Shown here piece after piece: positions 51,551 through 64,000 of a stretch of 64,000 nt of DNA. Made by a program: the position numbers and the translations under genes. Each line of letters opens with the position of its first letter. The first letter of the stretch is position 1. The DNA is from Climacteris rufus (taxonomy: Eukaryota > Chordata > Aves > Passeriformes > Climacteridae): positions 275,496 through 339,495 of the forward strand of contig VZRZ01004175.1 in the NCBI GenBank assembly GCA_013398175.1. Direction: 5' to 3'. The notes under the pieces were generated by a model, which did no database searches, was not told where the DNA came from, and saw only the letters and a program-made list of their open reading frames with translations.

Positions 51551-53512
51551 TGTTGTTAGTATGTGAATATTTGAGTATTTTAACTGAATATATAGATTTT
51601 TTTTTCCAAGTCTGGCATATTATACATGCAAGCTCTGAAAGAGATAGTTTAATTTATTTATTTGTAAATTTGATATTTTTTATTTATTTCTTTTCACATT
51701 GATATAAGTTTTGACTCCATCTTAGGTAGTCATCACAATTCAAACTTAAATATTCTACTTTTTTATTCGAGAAGTTTCCTATTTGATCGAAATAAATAAC
51801 ATTTTATCCAATTTTACTACCTTTGCTATTTTAGTGATGATAAAATTTTTCAGCAAGCCTTCAAACTTTTATGCACTTACTTGTACTTCAACACTTATGT
51901 AGAATTCAGTCAGAATTTTTTTTTTCAAAATAAAACATAAAGATATTTGATGTCTTTATTTTTTGCAAGTAATGAGCAATTAATTTTTAGTGACTCTCTA
52001 GTTGCTCCATATTAAATCCATGTAATTTGAAGATCACTAATGTCCTCTAAGCATTTTAGAAATTCATAATGTTTTTAAAGGTGCCAATGATTTAAAGTTT
52101 ATGGAAGACAAAACCTAAACTTTGCAGTGTAAAGAAAACAGTAATACATTGGCAGGGATTAGGAAACCAGCACTTAGAAATTTTCTATGTGGAAATCCTC
52201 ATTCACTTATCAATCTATACTATGGGTTCTGCCTTGTTATTTGAAAACATCCTTATCTAGCAAAGTGTGATAAAAGCTTAAAGTTTTATAAAATCTTATA
52301 CATCTGTACATAGTGATGGTTATACAGAATATAATTACAGGTAAATACACATATAGGTAATTGTAGAATATGGTTGCTTATGACAAGAACCATGAAGTCA
52401 CATGTCTAAGACACTAAAATGATATGTCAATATGGACCTGAAAAGTACAGCAGAGAGACAACGATTTTTTAAATAACTTTTATTGTAACAAAAAGAGCAA
52501 ATATTTTTATTATTTATCATATTCTGTTCCATGTACATAGGCTTTAATTACTTCGTTCCCTGAGTTTCCATTTTAAGAGGATTTGACATTCTTCCTTTAA
52601 AAGTGTGGTGAGAATAGCAAGCAATAATTTACGCAAGTTGGTAGGGTTCCCTTGTGCCGTATTGTCTTACTGTCACAAGCCTCATCAAAAGGTATTTTAA
52701 TGCACATTTATTGTAATAGTATTTCCTTTCTATATAGCCTATAGTTCAAAGTAACTTGTCTGGGAAGTATATTTCAGTGAAAGGGATGAAAAAAATCCAC
52801 AAAACATATGTTTTACAAAACAATTATTGTACACAATAGATATATTTTTCTAACATAAACTGAATGCAGCAAAACAAATCTATCTTTTGCATCTTTGAAG
52901 TGACGTTTCATTGTGATGAAATACAAAGAGCTTTTAATATATTTTGTCTAGGTATCATGTTTGGTTACCTGTCTAAAAAGCCGTTTTTGTTTATATGAAA
53001 GTAATGACATATCAGAATTACTGATGCTATGAGACTTCTGGTTGCTTCTGCCTCATGCATTCTTCTCGCACAGTATTTTGGTTTTTGAAGCACCTCCAAA
53101 ATGACTTGAAGAAGTCAGTCCAAACATATATCAGTCTCTGACTTGTTTCATTTTGAAATGTTTGTTTACTCCTATTTTTGGTATTATGATCATTTTGTAA
53201 ATATTCTAAAAGTATAAGCAGTCATAATTTAATGTATTTGTTGACCTGTTCAGTTATGTTTCAGATTCCTTTTGATATTAAATTAAAATTGACAGGACAT
53301 TTAAGCATTCTTAACCTTACAAGTTACAGACATCTTTAATTTACTTCCTGCAACTTTACTACTTAGCCTTTATATTGTCTATAAAATATTACTTTATACA
53401 TATAAATTATGTATTTTAGACTAGAAGTAGATACTTTCTATGTAGACTAAGGAATGAATAGTTATGAATAGTTTCAGGATGATTCTGATGTCAAACATTA
53501 CATTTGACTGAC
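51551..53512. other. AT-rich non-coding DNA
   Basis: 2 kb between two truncated LTRs. No retroviral coding motif and no frame of note, so I do not join the LTRs into one provirus. Confidence 0.65.
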
Positions 53513-53830
53513 TGTCACTGTTTAACCCCAGCAGGCATCTCAGACCCACACAGCTGTTTGTTCACTAGTCCTGGGGCAATGGGGAAGAGATTGGAAAAGA
53601 TAAAAGTGAGAAAATTCCTGGGCTGAGATGAAGGCAGTTTCATAGGGAAAGCAAAAGCCATGCACACAAGCAAAGCAAAACAAGGAATGCATTCACCCCT
53701 TCCCATGGGCAGGCACATGTTCAGTTGTTCCCATGGAATCAGGACTCCATGACTTCTAACTTGGGAAGGCAAATATCATAACTCCAAATATCTCTTAGTC
53801 TTTCTCTCTCCCCTTGCCCCACCTCCACAT
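53513..53830 (-). mobile_element. Truncated LTR of an endogenous retrovirus, minus strand
   Basis: The left end, TGTCACTGTTTAACCCCAGC, is the inverted U5 end of an avian LTR group that ends in GCTGGGGTTAAACC...ACA on its own strand. GGGCTGAGATGAAGGCAGTT (the R region), GGGCAGGCACATGTTCAG, GGACTCCATGACTTCTAAC and TTGGGAAGGCAAATATCAT follow in the order expected for the family. Similarity fades around CCTTGCCCCACC, so most of U3 is missing. The 85-codon minus-strand frame inside (53515-53772) is not a gene. Confidence 0.8.
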
Positions 53831-56800
53831 GCCATTTCTATTCTTTCAGAAATTTGCACTTGTCTTGAAAGAGCTAATGTGAATGCCAGACAGGAGATGG
53901 AGATTTTCACTGAACATCTGACAAGTTATTTTTTAAATAATTCTTCATTCTAAGTGATAACTAATTTTAGAAATGCAATTAGTTATAGAGAGAAAATCCC
54001 AACTTAATGGAAATAAAAAGAGACCACCTGAAGCAAAAGGCTATATTGGACCTGTGACAGATTTTTTTTAGTTTATGGATGGACAAAACCTAGTTTACTC
54101 CTCTGAAACATCATTACAGCTCATGATTGTAGCATTGTTACCCACCTTCTTTCCAGTTACAAAACCTCTCCTCCCAGCAGCTAGATTCATTTTCCTGAGT
54201 CTTTAAATGATGTATTATTGATTGGTTTAGGATGAGGACAATTTAGCAAATTGCAAATGCTCTTGAAGATATTTTTTAGTATCATCTGCAAAGCAGTCCT
54301 CCATTTTATTTTATCCTTTTCCAGACTTTCCTTATTCACCCTTGGATTAATTTTATTTGAAACAATAATTTTTATTTCATCATGGGTTTGGTATTGTGCA
54401 CAATTTCAAAGCTGATGGTCAGTATGAAGCTAAGAAAAGATTCACCTAGCTAGTAGATTTTCAAATAGATTTTTGGATATATCTATTGAAAGAAATGCTA
54501 TTTAATTAGAAAGAAAACAATGGGGCCAATTACTGCACATAGAAAACAGGTAAAATTTCCATTTGTTTTTAGAATCTAATCTAAAACTTCAGTGTTGAAA
54601 TTATGATAAATCCTTCCCTATTGTGATGGATTGACATCTTTGCTAGTGAATGCTTATCAAACTCTATATTTACAGGAAATGTCAATTCAAAACATCAAAT
54701 ACAAAAGACTAGGTAAGATTCCTTCAAAACTTTTTAATAAAGATGATTCATTATTGACTCTGAATATGACAGAACTTTATCTTTAAAAAGAACTGTATAC
54801 AATGTGACCTAAAAGACTCTGTTGGGAGCACTTTTTATATATCAGAAATTGAGGACCAAAGACAGATTCTTCCTGTTTTCTCTTCTTATACCTCTGATAC
54901 AGTTCCAACATTAATGAGAAGTTGTATAAGCTGTAATGCTGGTTTCCTAATGCAGCTGGAAAATGGGATAACAATACAGAGAAATATAAAACTAGGAGAA
55001 ACTTCATCCAGCTCCATGCTATTGCATGCATCTCCTAATCTAAAGGTATCAGCTCCATCATCCACCCATTGAGTTTCTATTGTGCTGGTAAGGCTGTGCT
55101 CTTAATTTATTTATTTTTTTTTTAATTTTGCTGTAATATTTTTATGGTGCATGTATATCCATTTCCAACATTACTTTTATCTTGCCTAATATTTACCTTC
55201 ATGCATATAAACATCTATCATATTCCTTTCAGCCTTTATTTTCCTAAGTTAAACAAACTGAGCTCTATTTTTCCATCCATAGTTGAATTTTCTGTGTCCT
55301 TGATCACAGCTGTGAATTCCATGTTAACTTTTCCTGACTTATTTCTTCATTATTTAGGAAATATGCCAGCTGAGGTCCTGCACAATGACAATATTACTTA
55401 TCCACTGCTTCTGGAGATACTACTCTCCACATCAAAAAAATTAGATTTAAAAAAAATTTTTCTGTTGTATTGCATATTTGGCTTGTAAACATGCTATGAC
55501 ACTAATCTAGCTATTTCATCTTCCTCTTCTGATGTTTTATTTTAAAGGACCCCTAGTTTATAATAGAAATTCATAGTAATAATTTCTTAGTTAACAACTA
55601 AGTTGCTTGGTGCAATAGGATTTATCAAAAATAAGACATATGATAGAACTGAGATGAGAACAAACATCTGCAACTAACTTACAGGACAAAATAAAATATT
55701 AATTTCTGATATTTTTCTATCTTTTGTGGTTTGTTTTTGTTATTACATAGATTGATAAATAGATTAATTAGATAGATATTTCACTTTTCTCCTTTCATCA
55801 TTCCAAGCTTTTGAAATGCTTTGATATTAAAGAAAATACATTACCCCTGTAATCTGACCAGTGAGAGCTGTAGTGGCAAAGGGTAAATCACCATTGTAGC
55901 ATTTCAGAAAAAAGTCTTAATTGCATCATTAGTTGGAATACAGAAAACTGCTTCAGGGAGGAGGAGGATGGAAAGGAGGGAACTCAGGAATGTCTTGGTT
56001 CCAATCCATTTTCTATTCTTGATAAAAATGTTTGAAGCAGAATAATGGCTCACAGAAGTTTAATCCCTTTAAAAATAGAAGCCAGGGCTTAAAGTGTGAA
56101 GATATAGACCGTGAAACTACAATATGAGGTCACTAAGCCACAAACTTAAGTAAAATTGAACACACAGTTCATCCCAAAAGCCTAAATAAAACCTCCACAA
56201 GCAGAAGGCACTAACAGTCTTTGGGATTATTAATTTTTCCACAAAAGGAAAGTTGGACTTTCCCTGGAAATGGACAATATAACCTTCCTGCCCCCAAATT
56301 GTTATAATCTTGAAATGATGAGGCTTTCAGGCAAAGGAATAACAGCTCTTTACTAGAATGGCCATTAAAAGAAAGACTTGTTCTTTCTTCCTAACTTCCT
56401 TTTCTTTTTAAAATTATATGTAAAATTGAAAGTTTTCAAGTTTTTATCCTATATCCAATGTTAGAAGCCAAATAATGTGCATTTCATTCTCTTGTGACTC
56501 ACTTATCATGGCTATCTTTTGACCAGAAGCTTTTTGAAATTTTTGTCCTGTGTAGGTGGTTCACTCAGGAGCTGCCCAGGCAAAATATGTCTGTGATTGT
56601 GTTAATTTTGATGGGGCATCAAAGATCTGCATCATCCTCAAACCTCCCCCATCTACTTTAATTGTTTTGGCAGGTTTGTTAAGCCAATTAACATCAAGTG
56701 TCTACAAACTTTCAGCCTTCTGACTCTACTCCTTGAAGTTTACTGTTATATTCACATCTGAATTTGTGTTTTTCTTTTACAAAAGGAAAACCTTGAAAAT

Positions 56801-59759
56801 TATTTTAATAATGAAGAAAATAAAATTTGCATATTTTCTTCTTTCAGTGTTCTCCTGCCTTGATTCCATTCAGCTAATTAATCATATAATTTAATGGAAA
56901 TTATTTATGTTGTTGTAATATATATTTTATTAGGAAGAATATTTAGAAAGTACGATTAACTGCCTTTTTTTGAAAAGAGTGAGGACTATCAAGCATCCTA
57001 CAGAGAATATCATGAGAACATTATACCTCTAACCATTAATTAGTATTGTTGACAAATATGGGGGGAAGTCAGCTGAAAACTTCATGTTCCCCTGAACAAA
57101 CGAAAATGCTACATGCTTTCACCTAAATAACTCTTCAGTTATTTCTCTGTCATTGTTTGGAATTTCTTTTTTGTGAAAATTTTTCTCTTAAGCTCTTTGT
57201 GTGGTGTACACATATGTCACAATATGCTCGCTCACATATAACATAGAAGCTGCTGGTACTTTTTTTGGAGAAATTAACTTTTGCCTTTCAAGACATTATC
57301 TTTTCTTGAAGAGCGATTTGATATGGCATAAAAAATGCACCAAGAAAGACAAAACTACATTGTTACCAAACATTTTGTATTTTTGGAGTAATTTATAATT
57401 TTAACGCTATTCCCTAATGCTGACATTAAATTCAACAGTATTTGCTGGATTAAAAGAATTAAAAAAGCCTTTGCTCCATATTTTTTCTACATCGTTTTTG
57501 ACCATGCTTCTGCCCACTTGTCATTTTTATTGCAGTATTTACTTCATGCTCCAGCTATGCTTTCTGTCTTTGCTAATTCCTTGCTGAAGTGGTAATGTTT
57601 TATAGGCATTATTTTGAATTTGTTTTCAGTTATGGTTGATTCTTCTTCCTTTTCACATTACGTCTCCCTCAGCATCCTCAGGCAAATAATAGAGTTTAAT
57701 ACTCCAAAATATAAACAAATTAATCCATTCCAGATTGGAGCATCCAGTAAAAATGAAAAAAAAAAATCCCCTTCAGGTTCACTACAAAGGAATAATTTTA
57801 CAACTTCGACGTCTTACCCTTGAGAATGCTGGGTTGCACAAGATATTTTTTTTTTCCTTCTCATAGTAACAAAAACAGAGTATGCTCTATAATTAGATAG
57901 GTGAGGAAAAAGGTTTGTCTGGATCCTCAATTCATAGAATATTTGCATAATATGAGCAAGATCTTCAGCCTTATTGTCTTTCTTTACTGAACACCACTTG
58001 CCATCTGCTGGCTGAAGCACAATTAAAGTGCTTTTGAACACAATTTCATTTTGATTGTTTATCATCCTAACTTTACTGTAATTTAAATTGAAAAAAATCA
58101 GCATATCTTGTCATTATCTGTTTCAGAATATTACCTTTATATACATATTGAGCAATGTGCAGTTTAACTACTAAATTCAATAGTAACTAAAAAAACAAGC
58201 AACATTGCACTCATTCCTGATATTATCAACCTGAGTGGTGCTTGTCTTCTAATGGTGCAAGCAAGTGGTGCTTGACAATTAAGAAATTGTCATAAATTTA
58301 ATAGGTTTTTGACAATCTTCAAAACAAAAAAAAAATGTATCAGAAATGAGAAAATGGGCTGAAATTAAATAATAGCTGTATGAACTCTGGAGGAAAATAA
58401 GAAGTCTATAAAGTTGTAGTGGAGGCAAATAGTGTAAAAATTTGATTACAGCAAAATAGAATATTAAAAAGTAAATTCAAATCTTCATGAAAAAGAAGAG
58501 ATCTGACAGAGGGCATGTAAGGCAATTGAAAACTAAATTGTCAGTAGAAGAACAGTTAAAAGGGAACCATTAAATAAGAAAAAATAGCCTATAGTTATTT
58601 AATATATTTATAAAATGGTGGGTTCCTCCATTGTTCTTTGACTAACTTGTGCCTTATCATAGTGTGCAGGTATTTATCAGCTATAGTGGATTTGTTCACA
58701 CAGCTCCCATTAAAAGCCTGAGGTTATTTTGCAGAAAAACAGAAAAGTGATTCTCTGATCATTTACAACAGAGGGGAAAACTAAAGAGAAATCCTTCATC
58801 CACATGTATTTTCCTAAATTCCTTCTTACTGAAGTCAAGCCAAATTTGATTGACATCAAGATGACTGGAGAGGATGCAAATTAACACTATCTTAGTCCAT
58901 TAGATAGATGCAGGTACATGTTAAACTGGAGCTCAGAAAAGAAAAGTTAGTAAATTAAAGGTTGGTTGAATTGTCCCATGAGATGCTAAGTCCAAAATAG
59001 TATTAAATTCAAAATTTTGTCCAATATAAACATTAGAAAAGTAGGTTACAACACTGTAGTTTGTGTACAGATTGGTGGTCTTTGGCATAGGATAACAGCA
59101 TGTTACTGACGAATGAATATAGCCAGCAAGAGTATAATAAATCTGATGAATAGTACTCATTCTTCTTAACTGATTATTTTAGCTTGAAAAATTGTACTTA
59201 TTATTTGAAAGTCAACACTTTGACAAATGGTAATAAGATAGGCCCAAATGGTATACTTAGAAATGCAGAATACAGATTTAAAGATTAAATTCACACCTTT
59301 TAAGGAATGATGATGACCAAAGCAGTACATTCAGTCATAAAAATAAAACTCCTGATTCCTTTAGGGTACACAAAACGCTCCTTACAACAACAATGAAAAA
59401 ATTACTTTTGTTCTTCTTACATGTACAATCCTAGACGTGACCAATCTGTTACTGTCCTGAAAGAACTACAAATAAAGAAGGCATGGAAACCAAGTAAAGG
59501 TAAAAGCTGCACATGCAATTGATCCTTTTTAATCAAATCAGATGGGGTTGAAAGAGTATTTGCTTTTTGGTGTTTAATAGAAATGAAAATATAGACACAT
59601 CTTTTGTTCTAGAGGACTTAATTGGCTAAGAAATTTTATCTTGCACAGAAAAACAAAGGCAAATTGAGACTAGGTTCAGAAATCTGTTAGTGGTTGCTCT
59701 GGCATTCAGTTATATATGTCTAACTATTCATCCAGAAAGTAGAATGTTGCTATACGAAG
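53831..59759. other. AT-rich non-coding DNA
   Basis: 5.9 kb with no recognised mobile element. The longest frame is 114 codons (55144-55488, plus), rich in Leu, Phe and Ile as expected from AT-rich DNA and without motif. Confidence 0.65.
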
Positions 59760-60005
59760 TGACGAGGAGTCCATGGGCAGGTACAAAGGAGAGTGTTTAT
59801 TGCAAAAATCACGGCCTTTTGATGCTGTTAGTCAGTTATCAGTTTATAGAGTTTTATGGCAGAACAAACACATTCTAACCAACCACCATAAGCCATGGTG
59901 TGGGCACAAGGCATCCATGCAGCAGTCCTTTTCTACTTAGCCTAACAGGGCAGAACCATGATTTTACAAGGTCTTTCCTTTACAAAGCTCTACTTATAGG
60001 TGACA
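59760..60005 (-). mobile_element. Probable short LTR, minus strand
   Basis: A more balanced block of about 246 bp. The minus strand has TATAAA (complement at 59843-59848) and a polyadenylation signal (complement of TTTATT, 59796-59801) about 45 bp downstream. The putative ends are TGACGAGG and AGGTGACA. Beyond the right end the minus strand is purine-rich (AAAGAAAAAGGGTTC), which could be a decayed polypurine tract, but a plain poly-T run lies there too. I do not recognise the family, and no target-site duplication is seen. Confidence 0.42.
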
Positions 60006-60268
60006 ATAGAACCCTTTTTCTTTTTTTTTTTTTTTAATCTGAGATTTTTACATCACCTTCCTTTCCAAGACTACTTTGTACACCCATTTTGGATTGCCTG
60101 TGGGGGATAAAGCCTGGTGTGTATAATTGCATATAAACATTTAAACATTTACTGGGCCCCATGAAATAGAGATTCGTTCAAAACCCTGCTTTTATTTTCC
60201 AGTTCAACAGTTATCTGAGAATTACTTGTATAGCAAATCAGCAGTCCTCACCCCCAATAAACACATGA

Positions 60269-60295
<27 letters not shown>
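60269..60295. repeat. Microsatellite (CA)n
   Basis: Thirteen and a half uninterrupted AC units; long enough to be length-variable. Confidence 0.96.
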
Positions 60296-60300
<5 letters not shown>

Positions 60301-61380
60301 TGCATTTAATAGCTTATAAGCTATATATAATCTCTAATAGTGAAATTATATAGAACTACTGAGCTGCACACTGTTGTCAAGTACTTCAAGCACAACTCCC
60401 GTGCTAGAGCAATGTCTATTCCTCACTGAAGCTTGTTTTGGCAGGGGGTTGTTAGACTGTCTGAGTACTTAGTCGTGGAAAACAGCAAATTAACAGGGAC
60501 TGCTGAGGCTAATACAGCTTTATTACAGCAGGACTGAGAGGTATACCTACTCTGGCTGATTTTTTAGTGCCTGAAAGCTATTCTTGCTTTTCCTTTTTCA
60601 TAATTCTCCAAGATGCATTATTTACGGCTATGCAAAGACCTGGCTTACAGAGAAAGCTTAGACATGTAAAATAGTATCAAAAACTATGTTCTCATTTTCT
60701 AGAATTTTTTTTTTTATGTTGCATCCTTCAGCCTTCACTAATGAAATAATACTAATACTGATATAAATAATGCCTAGTTAATAGTAACACATGACTCTGA
60801 TGAATGTTGCTACCATGCGGAAACACAGTCACAATGCTATTTCATATTTTTATTTTATATACATTACAATTTTAAAATTATGCATAATTGTACCATTATA
60901 ACATAGGATCTGTAACTTCTCAGTCTTTCATTTCCCTTTGATTTCTTCTAGACTCTCCCATGCACACAGTTCCTAGAGTAGTGTATGTAAAAGAAATCTA
61001 TTTCTTTAAAAGTACCTTCAGTGTTTTCTTCATTGCTTTCTTCTGAGTAGCTGAAGTTTGCAGCCTTTCCAACAGTTCAAACTATCAAAATACATCATGA
61101 TTATCAGGTACAAACTTAATTTCTCAGAACACCTTGAAAGAATATAAGAAGGTATTCTCAGAATCAGAAAATGAATGATTTATGTGAGATGGCATGCTAA
61201 GTTATTTGGCCTTTTTTTTTTTTTTATATAGATCTGTGTTTTGACTAAAAGAACGAGGCTATTTATGTCAACAGGTAGTAGTGATTAATTCCAATACCTG
61301 TAAAGGTAATTGAAAAGTATTTAGTAACTATGTTTTGTCATGAATATTCTCCTAACTGCTGTTTTAAGTAAGGGGATCAA

Positions 61381-61440
61381 GTAATAATAAAAACTAAAAA
61401 TAATAATAAAAACTAACACTACTAACTACTAACTAACACT
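61381..61440. repeat. Cryptic simple repeat of AATAAT and ACTA units
   Basis: Two AATAATAAAAACTA-like units followed by repeated CTAACTA/ACACTACT motifs. Confidence 0.75.
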
Positions 61441-64000
61441 ACTCTTACATATGTGCGCCATTTATTATCTGAAAAGAAGTATTTCTATTTCACCTCCTTG
61501 GAATGACAAAGGATATTGTGGAAGTTTATATACGACTAGGAAAGAAAAATCAGCCCTGTGCAAATTAATTTATTTTGAAATTCTGGACATGGGAAATGAT
61601 AAGAATCATATTAGCTAAAACTATGTCATGAACTTAAAAACTACAACTCTCCACTACTCTTATCAAAATAGGTGTGAAAACCCATCAGTGTCTTTCAGGT
61701 TAAGTCTCTCTTATTCCAGAAGGACTTGAACATTTCTACCTGTCACTGAACCCAGTTCCCTGATAATGTAAGCAACCATATTATAAATTGATTTCCCTTT
61801 CTAAGAAAATTAGCAATATATTTCTGTCCCACTTATTCTACTTACTTGGTACTCTCCAACACTGGCAGATTAAATGTTAGAAATATCAGGTTTTTTCTTC
61901 TAAATTTATTTCTGGTGCATTTATATCAATTTGTTCTTGTGCCAACTTTGCACTTTAGCTCTGTAATTTATTTATGAGAAATTATAAACATGTATATTCT
62001 TAATTTCACCTGATAAGTAAGTCAATCTGGTTTAATATTTTTGTCTAAATTAATCTATTTTCATGATAACTATCTTTCTGCATCTGAATAAATCTGTTTA
62101 AAGCAATGACCCATAGTGTATACAGCAAATTATTGCCCATATTTCTTGTTTAAAAAATTTAAAATAGTTTTCTCATGTGATAAATCTGTAAAACAGGCCA
62201 TTTAGAATGAGAATTCAGAGTACTGTTGACATTGTCTGGAGCTTATGTGTTTCTCTTAATTGTATAGGCAGACTTTTCTTATAATAACAATGTTCCAACT
62301 GGAAACCTAAAATCGGGTCATAGCAGTTCTTCTCAATACTCCATATGAAATTTCCCTTGTGTTTTGGCCCAACTCCTTACTTATTGCAAGTACATGGCCT
62401 GATCAGCCCTACAAAACTCAATGACTTTTTCATGTCTTCATTATCCTGCTAGCTGATGAATTAATACAGATGGAATTGTGTCCTTCTTTGCCCTTTCCAA
62501 CTCAGAATCTCCATGCATAAAACTTTTATTATAAACAGTCATGCATTTTATACTAATATAGTTCATTTTTCATTTCCATTTCTGTTCTCTCAGTTAGTTC
62601 TTCCTGTTCTGATTCTTTTTATGAGTGTGGCTTTCTATATTTTGGATTAGTTATTAAATGTTATTAACACTTTGCTATCTTTTTGTTCTTACTAGTGAGA
62701 TCCCTAGGATAAGAATTTGCTTTTCATCCTGGTGGCTTCCCTTTTAATACTATTATTCTTAGTCTGAAGCAAAACACCTTACAACTGCAGCCCTCATTCT
62801 CCACCTTCAGAATAATTGTGTGGCTCTGTGTTAAATACTTTGCATCATATCACTACAGTTTTAGAAAAAATAACTAGTACATTACAACTTTTCTGAGAAA
62901 AACCGTGTTAGAGAAATGAGCAATTCATTCTGAAGCAGGGTGAGCACTTAATTTTTGAGAATGGTATAAGTCATTTATGTGAATTAGCTCCAACGATACA
63001 AATATATGCAAGTTTATTCTTTGATTTGTTTTGGGGTTTTTGTGTAAATGTGAATTATCATGTCCCATATAGTACTTAATTTCTTAATCTCAATTTTATA
63101 TAAATAAGATCAGTGAAATGTAATTTTTGATTAAATGTGATTTGTTAAGAAATAAGTGCAGACATATCATTTTTAAGGTTTCAATACAGAATATCTCCCC
63201 AATATGGAGTAACTAAATGATGTTAGGTATCCTTTTTGCATCTGAGATATATAATCCATGAAATTATTCACACAAAGAATACACTAGAATCCATTTGTTA
63301 CTTTTATGACCTGATCCACACTAATCTCATTGCAAGGACAGTTAATCCAGTTACTTGTCTTTTGAGGATTTTAAAATGCAAGAGCTTGTTACTTATTACT
63401 TAATTTAGGACATGATAAAAGTTCTCCTCCACATACAAAAAGCTACTGCTTTTATATTATTGACTCTGAGGATAATATATAATTGAAAGAGGTTTAAAAA
63501 AACCTCTCAATTATGGAGCAGTGCCAGTTTCACTGAGCTGCATATAGTGTTCAGTGTGACAGTCTGTTAACTGGAACAATCTGTGAGTGACAGTTCTTCA
63601 GTAAGTGTAGGCTAAATTACTTTCCAAAAAAAAAACCAAGAAAAACATTTTCTGTACTTTTCTGCTGTTTCTGAAGCCTTTAATAAATTGTTCTACATTA
63701 TCTTAATTTTATGTTTTTAATTTGAATATGTTTTACTTCTAGTATTTTTATCCACATCTCTTATATTAAGAATTATTATTTTAAAATATATTAAGAATCT
63801 GAATAATTATAAAAAACTGTTTTAATTTTTACCCCCCCCAAAGACCTATCATCAGGCAATCTATGCTGGTTTATTCATAAATGTACAGTAGTATGACTTC
63901 TAACAATGCGATATAATTGAGCAGGGATAGCAAAACTACATCCGAGAGCAGATTTTACATTCTCTAGTCCACAGAGATCCTTTTTCTTTCTTTTCAGTAG

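Larger units (their letters stand above)
60006..64000. other. AT-rich non-coding DNA with simple repeats
   Basis: 4 kb with T15 runs (60021-60035 and 61212-61226), (CA)n (60269-60295), an AAT/ACT-rich cryptic repeat (61381-61440) and a stem-loop (63481-63512). No gene or mobile element recognised. Confidence 0.65.

Noticed and set aside
51158..53830. A single provirus bounded by the LTRs at 51158 and 53513
   Set aside because: Both are in the same orientation, but they belong to different LTR types at their U5 ends, are each truncated in U3, and no retroviral coding motif lies between them.
60006..60035. Poly-T run as the reverse tail of a retroposed gene or SINE
   Set aside because: No SINE promoter boxes or gene-like sequence adjoin it, and the neighbouring block reads better as an LTR.

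Overview
This window looks like non-coding nuclear DNA of a bird, most probably a songbird or another neoavian. It is AT-rich throughout. I find no convincing protein-coding exon, RNA gene or CpG-island-like stretch. The open frames present are short, many lack an ATG, and most either lie inside mobile elements or read as chance. The bird assignment rests on the mobile elements. There are five fragments of CR1, the dominant avian LINE, including its 3' UTR tail and its endonuclease and reverse-transcriptase coding parts. There are also nine solo or truncated LTRs, several of which match avian endogenous-retrovirus LTR families as I remember them. No database was consulted, so family names are left out where I am not certain.

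Layout. 1-6215 is anonymous AT-rich DNA with a 128-bp tandem duplication split by an N. 6216-13450 is an LTR cluster: three different LTRs, all on the minus strand, one of them (12162-12620) with a polypurine tract beside it. 13451-22160 holds a CR1 endonuclease fragment (20390-20750) and a GC-rich LTR (21428-22160). 22161-34058 is almost 12 kb without any mobile element I can recognise. 34059-38538 is the densest part: a plus-strand LTR, a CR1 3' end with a second N and a local misassembly, a CR1 endonuclease-linker piece, and an LTR that almost abuts it. 38539-51157 has a CR1 tail, a near-perfect 159-bp tandem duplication, a CR1 reverse-transcriptase C-terminus and an AT/GT palindrome. 51158-53830 holds two truncated LTRs with related U5/R regions. 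53831-64000 is mostly plain sequence with one possible LTR and microsatellites.

No genes act together here. The window is best read as intergenic or deep-intronic DNA shaped by old CR1 and LTR insertions. I see no undescribed biological system. The items most worth a second look are the two Ns, each at the junction of a direct duplication (probable assembly faults), the clean 159-bp duplication, the element-free 12-kb block with a paired AP-1-like site, and the strand asymmetry of the mobile elements (all five CR1 plus; eight of nine LTRs minus).
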